Translations under genes and position numbers: made by a program
Part shown: positions 35,995 to 49,315 of the stretch, in pieces
How positions within the stretch are numbered: the first letter of the stretch is position 1
Layout: each line of letters opens with the position of its first letter
Assembly: GCA_963849365.1 (NCBI GenBank)
Contig: CAWKHA010000001.1
Coordinates: 806,001 to 870,000 of the forward strand
DNA from: CAVQCJ01 sp963849365
GTDB lineage: Bacteria; Actinomycetota; Actinomycetes; Prado026
Length of the DNA stretch: 64,000 bases
Direction of reading: 5' to 3'
The notes under the pieces: model-generated
Database searches by the model: none
What the model was told of the DNA's origin: nothing
What the model saw: only the letters and a program-made list of their open reading frames with translations

Positions 35995-36774
35995 TCAGCG
36001 GCCGGTGAACTTCGCCTGGCCGGGACCGTTCTCGACGAACGAGCCCATCCCGATCGCCCGGTCCTCGGTGGCGAACAGCGCTGCGAACAGCTGCCGCTCG
36101 AGGGCCAGCCCGCTGTCCAGGTCGACCGACAGCCCCAGGTCGATGGCCTCCTTCGCGGCCCGCAGGGCGAGCGCCGGGCCGTCGACGTACTGCTGGACGA
36201 GGGCGCGCGCCTGCTCGTACACGTCGTCGGGGGCGACGACCCTGTCGACCAGGCCGATCGCCAGCGCCTCGTCGGCGGACACGAACCGCCCGCTGAACAC
36301 CAGGTCCTTGGCGCGCGCCGGGCCGATCAGCCGGGGCAGCCGCTGGGTGCCACCGGCGCCGGGGATGATGCCGAGCTGGATCTCGGGCTGGCCGAGCCTG
36401 GCGTTGTCACCGGCCACCCGGAAGTCGCAGCACAGGGCGAGCTCGAGGCCACCGCCGAGCGCGTAGCCGGTGATCGCCGCGACGGTGGGCTTGGGCACCC
36501 TGGCGATGGCGGTGAACGAGGACTGCAGCCCGGCCCCGACGGCCACGATGTCGGCGTAGGTCCAGCCGACCATCTCCTTGACGTCGGCCCCGGCGGCGAA
36601 CACCTTCGACCCGCCGTAGACGACGACGGCGCGCACGTCGGCGCGGTCGGTGACCTCGGCGGCGGCCGCCCGCAGCTCCTCCTGCAGCTGCCGGGACAGC
36701 GCGTTCATCGGCGGACGGTCCAGCACGATCGTGCCGATGCCGCCCTTGACGTCCAGCCTCACCAGGTCGCCCAC
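35995..36774 (-). CDS. Enoyl-CoA hydratase/isomerase
   Basis: A 259-residue crotonase-fold enzyme that hydrates 2-enoyl-CoA in beta-oxidation. The oxyanion-hole segments are FAAGADVKEM and GYALGGGLELALCCD; the catalytic Glu pair is represented by Glu in LGQPEIQLGIIPGAGGTQRL (the hydratase position corresponding to Glu164). The GTG at 36774 starts VGDLVRLDVKGGIGTIVLDR. With EtfAB in the window it fits fatty-acid degradation. It is divergent from glgX, with 23 bases between. Confidence 0.9.
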   Translation of the reverse strand: MGDLVRLDVKGGIGTIVLDRPPMNALSRQLQEELRAAAAEVTDRADVRAVVVYGGSKVFAAGADVKEMVGWTYADIVAVGAGLQSSFTAIARVPKPTVAAITGYALGGGLELALCCDFRVAGDNARLGQPEIQLGIIPGAGGTQRLPRLIGPARAKDLVFSGRFVSADEALAIGLVDRVVAPDDVYEQARALVQQYVDGPALALRAAKEAIDLGLSVDLDSGLALERQLFAALFATEDRAIGMGSFVENGPGQAKFTGR

Positions 36775-36797
36775 CCGCGGCAGCCTAGTCGGGCAGG

Positions 36798-38987
36798 ATG
36801 TCGCCCGTGGGCGACGAGGCGAGCAGCAACCTGCCGTGGCCCGGGACGTGGGCGCCGCTCGGGGCCACGCCCGACGGCGAGGGCACCAACTTCGCGCTCT
36901 GGGCGGACCGGGCCGAAGCGATCGAGGTGTGCCTGCTCGACGACGACGGCACCGAGACGCGCTACCCGCTGCCGGAGCGCACGTACCACACCTGGCACGG
37001 CTACCTGCCCGGCGTCGGGCCGGGCCAGCGCTACGGTTTCCGCGTGCACGGGCCGTGGGACCCGGCGCACGGCCTGCGGTTCAACCCCGCCAAGCTGCTG
37101 CTGGACCCGTACGCCCGGGCCATCGACTCCGAGCTGCGCTACGAGCCGCCGATCTACGGCCACGCCGCCAAGGACGGGTACGGCGCCTGGGCCGACCCGG
37201 CCGGCCAGGACCTGGTGCGCGACGACCGGGACTCGGCGCCCTGCGTGCCCGTGTCCGTCGTGGTGCGGGACGGCTTCGACTGGGGCGACGACCGCCCGCC
37301 GGCGACGGCTTGGGGGGACACGACGATCTACGAGCTGCACGTGCGCGGGTTCACCAAGCGCCACCCCGGCGTCCCCGAGGAGCTGCGCGGCACCTACGCG
37401 GGCCTGGGACACCCGGCCGCCGTCGAGCACCTGGTCTCGCTCGGGGTCAGCGCGGTCGAGCTGCTGCCGGTGCACCACTTCGTCACCGAGCCGGATGTCC
37501 GCGCGCGCGGGCTCACGAACTACTGGGGATACAACTCGGTCGGTTACTTCGCCCCGCACGCGGCCTACGCGTCGTGCGGCACCGCCGGCCGCGGCGCACA
37601 GGTCGGCGAGTTCAAGGCGATGGTGAAGGCGCTGCACGACGCGGGGCTCGAGGTGATCCTCGACGTGGTCTACAACCACACCGCGGAGGGCGCCCAGGAC
37701 GGCCCGACGCTGGAGTTCCGCGGCCTTGACAACGCGGCGTACTACCGCCTGCGCGACGGCGGCCGGCGCTACACCGACTACACCGGCTGCGGCAACACCC
37801 TGGACGTGAGCCACCCGCACATCCTGCAGCTGGTGATGGACTCGCTGCGCTACTGGGTGCTCGAGATGCACGTTGACGGGTTCCGCTTCGACCTGGCCGC
37901 AGCCCTGGCCCGCTCGATGCACGACGTGGACATGCTCGGCGGCTTCCTGACGACGATCGGGCAGGACCCGGTGCTGTCGCGGGTCAAGCTGATCGCCGAG
38001 CCGTGGGACGTGGGCCAGGGTGGCTACCAGGTCGGGGAGTTCCCGCCGTTGTGGAGCGAGTGGAACGACAAGTTCCGCAACACCACCAGGGACTTCTGGC
38101 GTGGCTCCGGCGGGGGCGTGCGCGACCTCGGCTACCGGCTCTCCGGCTCCTCGGACCTGTACGGCGACGACGGCCGGCGCCCGTTCGCGTCGGTCAACTT
38201 CGTCACGGCGCACGACGGCTTCACCCTGCGCGACCTGGTCACGTACGACCGCAAGCACAACGACGCCAACGGCGAGCACGGGCGCGACGGGACCGACGAC
38301 AACCGCAGCTGGAACCACGGGGTGGAGGGCGAGACCGACCACGTCGCCGTGCTCGCGGACCGGCGACGCTCGCTGCGAAACATGCTGACGACCCTGCTGC
38401 TGTCGACCGGCGTCCCGATGCTGACGGCCGGCGACGAGATGGGCCGGACCCAAAGCGGGAACAACAACGCCTACTGCCAGGACGACGAGACGTCGTGGGT
38501 GGACTGGGACCTGCAGCCCTGGCAGCGGGAGCTGCTGGACTGGGCCCGCGCGCTGCTCGCGATCCGGCGCGAGCACATGGTCTTCCGGCACCGGCACTTC
38601 CTGGAGGGCAGGCCGGCCTACCCCGGCGGCCTCAAGGACCTGGCCTGGTTCCGCGCGGACGGCACCGAGCTGACCGACGCGGACTGGTTCAGCACCGACC
38701 TCGCCACGGTCGGCATGTGCCTGTCGGGGGACGGGCTGCGGGCCCGGACCCCGACCGGAGAGCGGCGCCGGGACGACACGTTCCTGCTGGTCGTGCACGC
38801 CGGTCCGGCGAGAGTCGACTTCACCCTGCCGGACGGGCCCTGGGCGCAGGCCTGGGTCGCGGTCCTGGACACCAGGGACGAGCGACCCATGGAGTCGACG
38901 GCCCCGCAGCTGCCGGCCGGCGCGGCCCTGCGCCTCAGCCCGCGCTGCGCGGTGCTCCTTCGCGCGACCCCAGCCGCAGGCTCGTGA
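36798..38987 (+). CDS. glgX: Glycogen debranching enzyme
   Basis: A 729-residue GH13 GlgX/TreX-type isoamylase that removes alpha-1,6 branches from (phosphorylase-trimmed) glycogen. An N-terminal CBM48 domain is followed by the barrel with GLTNYWGYNSVGYFAPHAAY, the nucleophile Asp in HVDGFRFDLAAALAR, the acid/base Glu in LIAEPWDVGQGGYQVG and the third Asp in VTAHDGFTLRDLV. Length is normal. The ATG at 36798 is used; a GTG at 36807 is possible. Its 3' end overlaps the converging MFS gene by 53 bases. Confidence 0.95.
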   Translation: MSPVGDEASSNLPWPGTWAPLGATPDGEGTNFALWADRAEAIEVCLLDDDGTETRYPLPERTYHTWHGYLPGVGPGQRYGFRVHGPWDPAHGLRFNPAKLLLDPYARAIDSELRYEPPIYGHAAKDGYGAWADPAGQDLVRDDRDSAPCVPVSVVVRDGFDWGDDRPPATAWGDTTIYELHVRGFTKRHPGVPEELRGTYAGLGHPAAVEHLVSLGVSAVELLPVHHFVTEPDVRARGLTNYWGYNSVGYFAPHAAYASCGTAGRGAQVGEFKAMVKALHDAGLEVILDVVYNHTAEGAQDGPTLEFRGLDNAAYYRLRDGGRRYTDYTGCGNTLDVSHPHILQLVMDSLRYWVLEMHVDGFRFDLAAALARSMHDVDMLGGFLTTIGQDPVLSRVKLIAEPWDVGQGGYQVGEFPPLWSEWNDKFRNTTRDFWRGSGGGVRDLGYRLSGSSDLYGDDGRRPFASVNFVTAHDGFTLRDLVTYDRKHNDANGEHGRDGTDDNRSWNHGVEGETDHVAVLADRRRSLRNMLTTLLLSTGVPMLTAGDEMGRTQSGNNNAYCQDDETSWVDWDLQPWQRELLDWARALLAIRREHMVFRHRHFLEGRPAYPGGLKDLAWFRADGTELTDADWFSTDLATVGMCLSGDGLRARTPTGERRRDDTFLLVVHAGPARVDFTLPDGPWAQAWVAVLDTRDERPMESTAPQLPAGAALRLSPRCAVLLRATPAAGS

Positions 38988-40434
38988 CGGCGACGACCAC
39001 GGCCAGCACCGACTGCACCGCGAGAACGGTGACCAGGGCCCGGCGCGGGTCGGTGGCTGCCACGGCCAGGAACAGGCTGCCCAGGGTGGCGACGCCCAGC
39101 GCCAACGACACCTGCTGAGTCGTGGCCAGCACGCCGCCACCGACACCGGCCCGCTCCAGCGGCACCTGAGCCAGGACCACCCGCATCAGCGTGCTCATCG
39201 CCAGCGCCTGGCCGAACCCCGCCACGATGCTGCCCGGCGCGAGGTCGAGCCAGTCCAGGTGCGGCCACACCGCGTCGGCGGTGACCGCCAGGACGCTCAG
39301 CCCCGCGAGCTGCAGCAGCACACCGGTCGTCAGCACCGCCCGGCCGAAGCGGGCCACCAGCCGCGCGCTCACCAGCGATCCGGCGAAGAACGCGACGGCC
39401 ATGGGCGCGATGGCCGCGCCGGCCGCCATCGGGCCCAGCCCGACGCCCTGCTGCAGAGCCAGCGCCATGACGAACATGAAGCCACCGAAGCCGGCGAAGA
39501 AGGGCACCGCCATCGACAGGCCGAGCCGCAGCCCGCGCAGCCGCAGCAGCGACGGCGGCAGCAGCGGGGTGCCCCCGGACCGCTCGACCCGGTTCTCCAC
39601 CAGGACGAACGCGACGGCGAGCACGACCGCCGCGACGAGCAGGAGCCGCGTCCATGCCGGCCAGCCGAGGCTGCGTCCCTGCGTCAGCGGGACGAGCAGC
39701 GCCAGCATCGCCAGGCCGAACAGCACGGTTCCGCGCACGTCCACCGCGGCGGCGCGCGGGGCCCTGGTGTCCGGCACGTGGCGGCGGGCCAGCACCAGCC
39801 CGAGCAGGCCGACCGGGACGTTCACCAGGAAGATCGACCGCCAGCCGGTGCCGGCGATGTCCGCCGAGACCAGCAGGCCGCCGAGCAGCTGGCCCGCGAC
39901 CGCGGCCACTCCGCCGACGGCGGCGAACAGGCCCAGCGCGCGCGAGCGGCGCTCCCCCTGGGTCGTCACCTGGATGGTGGCGAGCACCTGCGGCACCATG
40001 AGCGCGGCGGTGGCCCCCTGTGCGGCCCGAGCCGCCACGAGGGTGGCGATCGAGGGCGCGAGACCGCACAGCAGCGACGTGAGCGTGAACCCGGCCAGGC
40101 CCACCTGGAAGACCCGCCTCCGGCCGAAGGCGTCACCGAGGCGTCCACCTCCGACGAGCAGCAGGGCGTACGCGATGCCGTAGCCGGCGACGACCAGCTC
40201 GAGCGCGGCCGGGGAGGCTTGCAGGTCGGTGCCGATCGTGGGCAGCGCGACGTTGACGATGAAGAAGTCGAGCATCGGGAGGAAGGTCCCGAGCAGGACG
40301 GTCAGCAGCCCGAGCCGGCTCAGCACCGGGGCGACCGCACCGGTCAGGCCGGCTGCCAGCTGGTGCAGGTGCGGGTGGGCGCCGGTCGGCGCGGACTCGC
40401 CGGTCGGGGCGGACTCGGTGGTGTCGGTAGACAT
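38935..40434 (-). CDS. MFS drug-efflux transporter, DHA2 (EmrB/QacA) type
   Basis: A 499-residue inner-membrane transporter with about 14 hydrophobic helices. Motif A-like LGDAFGRRRVFQVGL sits after helix 2, and helix 1 holds LGTFLPMLDFFIVNVALPTI with the D-x2-x-V-N-V-A-L-P signature of the DHA2 family. It probably extrudes toxic organic compounds with proton import. The ATG at 40434 (MSTDTTES) opens next to a divergent XRE/MmyB-like regulator that should control it through the repeats at 40457-40508. Confidence 0.9.
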   Translation of the reverse strand: MSTDTTESAPTGESAPTGAHPHLHQLAAGLTGAVAPVLSRLGLLTVLLGTFLPMLDFFIVNVALPTIGTDLQASPAALELVVAGYGIAYALLLVGGGRLGDAFGRRRVFQVGLAGFTLTSLLCGLAPSIATLVAARAAQGATAALMVPQVLATIQVTTQGERRSRALGLFAAVGGVAAVAGQLLGGLLVSADIAGTGWRSIFLVNVPVGLLGLVLARRHVPDTRAPRAAAVDVRGTVLFGLAMLALLVPLTQGRSLGWPAWTRLLLVAAVVLAVAFVLVENRVERSGGTPLLPPSLLRLRGLRLGLSMAVPFFAGFGGFMFVMALALQQGVGLGPMAAGAAIAPMAVAFFAGSLVSARLVARFGRAVLTTGVLLQLAGLSVLAVTADAVWPHLDWLDLAPGSIVAGFGQALAMSTLMRVVLAQVPLERAGVGGGVLATTQQVSLALGVATLGSLFLAVAATDPRRALVTVLAVQSVLAVVVAVTSLRLGSREGAPRSAG

Positions 40435-40456
40435 GCGCACCAGGCTGCGGGCCATT

Positions 40457-40508
40457 TCATCCTGTTACCAGGAGCCCCTTCATCCTGGTACTGGCAGCAC
40501 CCTGGTAA
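40457..40508. promoter_or_regulatory. Candidate operator repeats between MFS and regulator genes
   Basis: The box TTACCAGG (40465-40472) is inverted relative to CCTGGTA (40484-40490) and CCTGGTAA (40501-40508). The words TTCATCCTG also occur twice as direct repeats, near 40457 and 40480. Three copies of the TACCAGG box in a 93-bp divergent gap are probably binding sites for the adjacent XRE regulator. Exact promoter elements could not be placed. Confidence 0.5.
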
Positions 40509-40526
40509 GAGGCTGCGGAACGAGCC

Positions 40527-41435
40527 ATGCTGGGCTGCGTGAGCGTGCTGACCGAGCCCCAGACCCCATCCCACACCCAGTCCCCGACCCTGTCCGCGGC
40601 GGTGGCGGCGCGGATCCGGCGGCAGGAGCTGGCCGAGTTCCTGCGCAGCCGGCGCGAGCGGATCGCGCCCGAGCAGGTCGGCCTGCCGCCGGGCGGGCGG
40701 CGGCGCACCCCGGGGCTGCGCCGCGAGGAGGTCGCCCAGCTCGCCGGCGTCGGGGTCACCTGGTACACGTGGCTGGAGCAGGGCCGGGACATCCGGGTCT
40801 CCGAGCAGGTGCTCGACGCCGTCGCCCGGACGCTGCTGCTTGACCAGCAGGAGCAGCGGCACCTGCACACGCTGGCCGGCACCTCGCGGCCGACACTGCA
40901 GATCGAGTGCGCGGCGGTCGGGCCGCGGTCGCTGGCGATCCTGGCCCAGCTCAGCCCGTTCCCGGCCTCGGTCCAGAACGCGCGCTACGACGTGCTGGCC
41001 TACAACCGGACGTACGGCCGGCTCGTCACCGACCTGGACGCGCTGCCGCTGGAGGACCGCAACCTGCTCTGGCTCGCGTTCACCGATCCGTGCTGGCGCG
41101 AGCGCTGCCTGGACTGGGAGGACACCGTCCGCCGGATGGTCGCGCAGTTCCGCGCCTCCATGGCCGAGCACGTGGCCGACCCGGCCTGGAAGGCCACGCT
41201 GCGCCGCCTGCGCGAGGGGTCGGCGGAGTTCCGCGAGCTGTGGGCCGAGCACGAGGTGAGCGGCCCGGAGCTGCGGGCCAAACGGTTCATGAACCCTGAC
41301 GTCGGGCTGCTGACGCTGGAGTTCACGCACCTGTGGGTGGCGCCGCGCTCGGGCGGCCGGCTCATGGTCTACACGCCGGCCGACGCCGACTCCGCGGCGC
41401 GGCTCGAGCGCCTCGAGCAGCTGATCGCCGCCTGA
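40527..41435 (+). CDS. XRE-family regulator with MmyB-like ligand-binding domain
   Basis: A 302-residue regulator. The helix-turn-helix region contains the hallmark GLPPGGRRRTPGLRREEVAQ followed by LAGVGVTWYTWLEQGRDIRV, and the C-terminal MmyB-like ligand-binding domain contains SPFPASVQNARYDVLAYNRT and HLWVAPRSGGRLMVY. These regulators usually repress a neighbouring redox enzyme or transporter; here the divergent MFS gene is the obvious target. The ATG at 40527 or the GTG at 40539 may be the start. Confidence 0.88.
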   Translation: MLGCVSVLTEPQTPSHTQSPTLSAAVAARIRRQELAEFLRSRRERIAPEQVGLPPGGRRRTPGLRREEVAQLAGVGVTWYTWLEQGRDIRVSEQVLDAVARTLLLDQQEQRHLHTLAGTSRPTLQIECAAVGPRSLAILAQLSPFPASVQNARYDVLAYNRTYGRLVTDLDALPLEDRNLLWLAFTDPCWRERCLDWEDTVRRMVAQFRASMAEHVADPAWKATLRRLREGSAEFRELWAEHEVSGPELRAKRFMNPDVGLLTLEFTHLWVAPRSGGRLMVYTPADADSAARLERLEQLIAA

Positions 41436-41439
41436 GCGC

Positions 41440-44064
41440 TCAGCGCAGGTCGCCTTCGGTCATCGCCCCCGGCGTCTGCGGCAGAGCAACGAGGTTCATC
41501 TCGGCCGGGGACGCCAGGTGCGGCTCGCTCGGCAGCACCCGCACGGTGTACCCGAAGGACCCGGCCCGCGACAGCGGCAGCAGCCCGTCGTAGCGCCAGC
41601 GCCCGCCCTCGTACTGCACCGCGGCCTCGAGCACCGTCACCGTCGGGGCGGTGAGGCGGTCATCGCCGTCGACCTGCCCGTGCAGCACCTGCACCTGCAC
41701 GTCCGCCGGGGCGAGGCCGCCGAGCGACACGAACACGCGCAGCTGCAGGGTGTCCCCCAGCGCGGGGGCGTCGCCGACTCCTCCGGCCTCCAGGTGGTCG
41801 ACCCGGACCGCGCCCCACTCCTTGGCCACGCGGTGCTTCCACTCGGCCAGCCGCTGCGCCGCGACGTGCTGCGGGGTGCCGTCCAGGGCCCGGCCGGACG
41901 CAGCGGCCGGGATGTACAGCTGGTGCACGTAGTCGGAGACCATGCGGCTGGCCAGGACCTTCGGACCGACCGAGCGCAGCGTGTGCCGCACCATCGCGAT
42001 CCACCGCTCGGGCAGCCCGTCGTGACCGCGGTCGTAGAAACGGGTGGCGACCGAGTTCTCCACCAGGTCGTAGAACGCGGCGGCCTCCAGGTCGTCGCGG
42101 CGGTCCGGGTCCTCCACGCCATCGGCCGTCGGGATCGCCCAACCGTTCTCCCCGTCGTACATCTCGTCCCACCAGCCGTCCAGCACGGACAGGTTCAGGC
42201 AGCCGTTGAGCGCCGCCTTCATGCCCGACGTGCCGCACGCCTCCAGCGGGCGCAGCGGGTTGTTCAGCCACACGTCGCACCCCGGGTACAGGTCCTCGGC
42301 CATGGCCATGTCGTAGTCGGGCAGGAACACGATGCGGTGCCGGACGGCCGGGTCGTCGGCGAACTCCACCAGCTGGCGGATCAGCTTCTTGCCGCCGTCG
42401 TCGGCCGGGTGCGCCTTGCCGGCCACGACGATCTGCACCGGGCGCTGCGGGTCGAGCAGCAGCGCGCGCAGCCGGTCCGGGTCGCGCAGCATCAGCGTGA
42501 GCCGCTTGTACGACGGCACCCGGCGGGCGAAGCCGATCGTGAGCACGCCCGGGTCGAGGACGTCGTCCACCCAGCCGAGCTCGGCCTGGCTGGCACCGCG
42601 CTGGATCCACGCGGCGCGCAGCCGCTGCCGGACCACCTGGACCAGCCGGGCCCGGAGCACGCTGCGCACGGCCCAGATGTCGTGGTCGCCGACGTGCTCG
42701 ATGGACTCCCAGCCGCGGCCCTCGTCGACGAGCTCGGGCCCGACGGTCCGCCGGGCCAGCTCGATGACCTCCGGCGCCACCCACGTCGGCGCGTGCACGC
42801 CGTTGGTGACCGAGGTGATCGGCACCTCGTCGGCGTCGAAGGCCGGCCAGAGCCCGTTGAACATCCGGCGGCTGACCGCGCCGTGCAGCCTGGCCACCCC
42901 GTTCGCCCGCTGGGCCAGCCGCAGCCCCATCACCGCCATGTTGAACACGCCGGGGTCGCCGCCCTCGTACGTCTCCGCGCCCAGACCGAGGATCGCGTCG
43001 ACCGGCACCGTCGGCACCGCGTTGTCGCCGCCGAAGTACTGCTCGACCAGCTCGCGCGGGAAGCGGTCGATCCCGGCCGCGACGGGCGTGTGCGTCGTGA
43101 AGACCGTCCCGGCCCGCACCATCTCCACCGCGCCGTCGAACCCGAGCCCGGTCTCGGTGAGCTCGCGGATCCGCTCCAGCCCGAGGAAGCCGGCGTGCCC
43201 TTCGTTGGTGTGGAACACCTCCGGCCGCGTGTGCCCGGTGAGGGCGCAGTACGCCCGGATCGCCCGCACGCCGCCGATGCCGAGCAGCATCTCCTGCAGC
43301 AGCCGGTGCTCGCTGCCGCCGCCGTACAGGCGGTCGGTGACCTCGCGCTCGGCGGGGGCGTTCTCCTCGACGTCGGAGTCCAGCAGCAGCAGCGGGACCC
43401 GGCCGACCTGCGCCTTCCAGATGTGCGCGACCAGGTGCCGGCGGCCGGGGAGCATGACCTCCACCTGCAGCGGGCTGCCGTCGGCGGCGTGCAGCTGGGT
43501 CAGTGGCAGGCCGTGCGGGTCGATCACCGGGTAGGTCTCCAGCTGCCAGCCGTCCAGCGACAGCGACTGACGGAAGTACCCGCTGCGGTAGAGCAGGCCG
43601 ACCCCGATGATCGGCACGCCCAGGTCGCTGGCTGCCTTGAGGTGGTCGCCGGCCAGGATGCCGAGGCCGCCGGAGTACTGCGGCAGGACCGCGGTGATGC
43701 CGTACTCGGGCGAGAAGTAGCCGATCGCGGCCGGCGGGTCGTCCGGACCGCCGGCGTTCTCGGCCTGCAGGTGCTGGTACCAGCGCGGCGCGGTCAGGTA
43801 GTGCTGCAGGTCCTGGTGGGCCTGCCACAGCCGGGCCCCGAAGTCGTCGTCGGCGGCCAGCTGCGCGAGCCGCTCAGGAGTCACGGCGCCGAGCAGCCGG
43901 ACCGGGTCGCGCTCGACCTGCTCCCACACCGGTGGGTCGATGGCCGCGAACAGCTCGCGTGTCGGGGGGTGCCAGGACCACCGCAGGTTGGTGGTGAGCT
44001 CGGCCAGCGGGGCGAGTGACTCAGGCAGGGTGGTACGCACGGTGAACCGGCGGATGGCGCGCAT
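41440..44064 (-). CDS. glgP: Alpha-glucan (glycogen/maltodextrin) phosphorylase
   Basis: An 874-residue GT35 phosphorylase that releases glucose-1-phosphate from alpha-glucan ends. The N-terminal domain NLRWSWHPPTRELFAAIDPP is typical of the actinobacterial type. IGYFSPEYGITAVLPQYSGG follows, then VFHTNEGHAGFLGLERIREL and the PLP lysine in EACGTSGMKAALNG near residue 600. It is divergent from glgE with 139 bases between; the gap shows no gene. It converges on the XRE regulator with a 4-base gap. Mycobacteria have the same glgP/glgE divergence (Rv1328/Rv1327c). Confidence 0.95.
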   Translation of the reverse strand: MRAIRRFTVRTTLPESLAPLAELTTNLRWSWHPPTRELFAAIDPPVWEQVERDPVRLLGAVTPERLAQLAADDDFGARLWQAHQDLQHYLTAPRWYQHLQAENAGGPDDPPAAIGYFSPEYGITAVLPQYSGGLGILAGDHLKAASDLGVPIIGVGLLYRSGYFRQSLSLDGWQLETYPVIDPHGLPLTQLHAADGSPLQVEVMLPGRRHLVAHIWKAQVGRVPLLLLDSDVEENAPAEREVTDRLYGGGSEHRLLQEMLLGIGGVRAIRAYCALTGHTRPEVFHTNEGHAGFLGLERIRELTETGLGFDGAVEMVRAGTVFTTHTPVAAGIDRFPRELVEQYFGGDNAVPTVPVDAILGLGAETYEGGDPGVFNMAVMGLRLAQRANGVARLHGAVSRRMFNGLWPAFDADEVPITSVTNGVHAPTWVAPEVIELARRTVGPELVDEGRGWESIEHVGDHDIWAVRSVLRARLVQVVRQRLRAAWIQRGASQAELGWVDDVLDPGVLTIGFARRVPSYKRLTLMLRDPDRLRALLLDPQRPVQIVVAGKAHPADDGGKKLIRQLVEFADDPAVRHRIVFLPDYDMAMAEDLYPGCDVWLNNPLRPLEACGTSGMKAALNGCLNLSVLDGWWDEMYDGENGWAIPTADGVEDPDRRDDLEAAAFYDLVENSVATRFYDRGHDGLPERWIAMVRHTLRSVGPKVLASRMVSDYVHQLYIPAAASGRALDGTPQHVAAQRLAEWKHRVAKEWGAVRVDHLEAGGVGDAPALGDTLQLRVFVSLGGLAPADVQVQVLHGQVDGDDRLTAPTVTVLEAAVQYEGGRWRYDGLLPLSRAGSFGYTVRVLPSEPHLASPAEMNLVALPQTPGAMTEGDLR

Positions 44065-44203
44065 GGTCGCAGAGCCTAAATGACCGCGGCGGGCTCGGCG
44101 TTACGGCTGCGTTTCCGCTTCCGGCCCGGGCCGGTACGCGGCCCGGATGTAACGGCCCGATGTCATCGCGGGCCCCGACGGCGAGCCGATAGGTTCGGCG
44201 TCG

Positions 44204-46204
<2,001 letters not shown>

Positions 46205-46217
46205 CCCGGACAGCGCC

Positions 46218-47935
<1,718 letters not shown>

Positions 47936-47939
<4 letters not shown>

Positions 47940-49315
47940 GCCGGCACGCCGGCGGCCCCAGCCCGTCCGAGGAGCACCTGCCGAGCGCGGAGGAGCTCGC
48001 CGACTTCCTTTCCGCACAGCGGTGGTTCTCCGGCCGTGGCAGCGTGGTCGAGGTGGTCGAGGTGCGCCGGCTGGCCCGGCTCGTGGACGACCCGGTGGTC
48101 GAGCTGCTGCTGGTCACGGCCCGCCCCGTCGACGGCGACCTGGCCCGCTACCAGATCGCGGTGGAGTGCCCGGCCGAGCCGGTGGCGCGCCTCGAGCACG
48201 CCCGGATCGGCGCCGGGGCCTGCTACGACGCCCTGCACGACCGCGAGGTGACGGGCGTGTGGCCGCGGCTCATGAGCGAGCAGGCCACCGTCGGCGAGGT
48301 CAGGTTCCACCGGGACGAGCACGAGGGGGGCCCCCAGATCGAGCTGGACCGGCCGAGCCTGGTGCTCACCGGCGAGCAGTCCAACACCACGCTGGCGTAC
48401 GGCGACGCGATGGCGCTCAAGGTGTACCGGCAGGTCGCGCCGGGGGTGAACCCCGACATCGAGGTGCACCTGGCCCTGCACGGCGTCGGTTGCCCGCACA
48501 TCGCCACCCCGCTCGGCTGGGCCGACAGCGACGAGGGCGTGCTGGCGTTCCTGCAGGAGTTCCTGGTCGGAGGCACCGAGGGCTGGGAGTCCGCGCAGGC
48601 CAGCGTGCGGGACCTGTTCGTGGAGGCGGACCTGCACCCCTCCGACGTCGGGTCCGACTTCGCCAGCGAGGCCGAGCGGCTGGGCCGGGTGACCGCCGAG
48701 GTCCATGCCTCGCTGCGGGCCGCCCTGCCCACCTCGGTGCTCGACCCGGAGCAGGTCGCGGCCCGGGTGGCCCGCATGCAGGGCGCCCTCGCGGACGCGG
48801 TCCGCGAGGTGCCCGTCCTGCAGCCGTACGCCACCGGGCTCGAGCGCGCCTACGCCGACCTGCTCGCGCTGGCCCGCTCGGGGCAGAAGGTCGACGTCCA
48901 ACGGGTGCACGGGGACTTCCACCTCGGCCAGACGCTGCGGACGCCGGCGGGCTGGAAGATCCTCGACTTCGAGGGCGAGCCGGCCCGCGCGGCCGACGAG
49001 CGGCGGGCGCTGGACACCCCGCTGCGCGACGTCGCGGGACTGCTGCGCTCGCTGGACTACGCGGCGCGCCTGGTCCTGCTGGACCACCCCGGCGACGGAC
49101 AGCGCGCCTACCGGGCGGCCGAGTGGGTCGAGCACAACTCGGACGCGTTCTGCACCGGCTACGCGTCGGCCGCCGGGCGCGACCCGCGTGACGACGAGGT
49201 CCTGCTGCGGGCGCTGCTGACCGAGAAAGCCGTCTACGAAGTGGTGTACGAGGCGCGGATGCGGCCGGGCTGGCTGGTCCTGCCGCTCGCCGCCGTGGAG
49301 AGGCTGGCCGCATGA
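47936..49315 (+). CDS. pep2: Maltokinase
   Basis: A 459-residue maltokinase that phosphorylates maltose to maltose-1-phosphate using ATP, feeding GlgE. It has the aminoglycoside-phosphotransferase-like fold: the ATP-binding part SNTTLAYGDAMALKVYRQ, the catalytic loop QRVHGDFHLGQTLRTPAGW and the metal-binding ILDFEGEPARAADERRALD. The GTG at 47936 overlaps the treS stop and the gene's own stop overlaps glgB (ATGA). This is the tightest part of the operon. Confidence 0.93.

Noticed and set aside
36759..39146. 795-codon minus-strand frame opposite glgX
   Set aside because: Shadow frame; glgX has all GH13 catalytic motifs on the plus strand.
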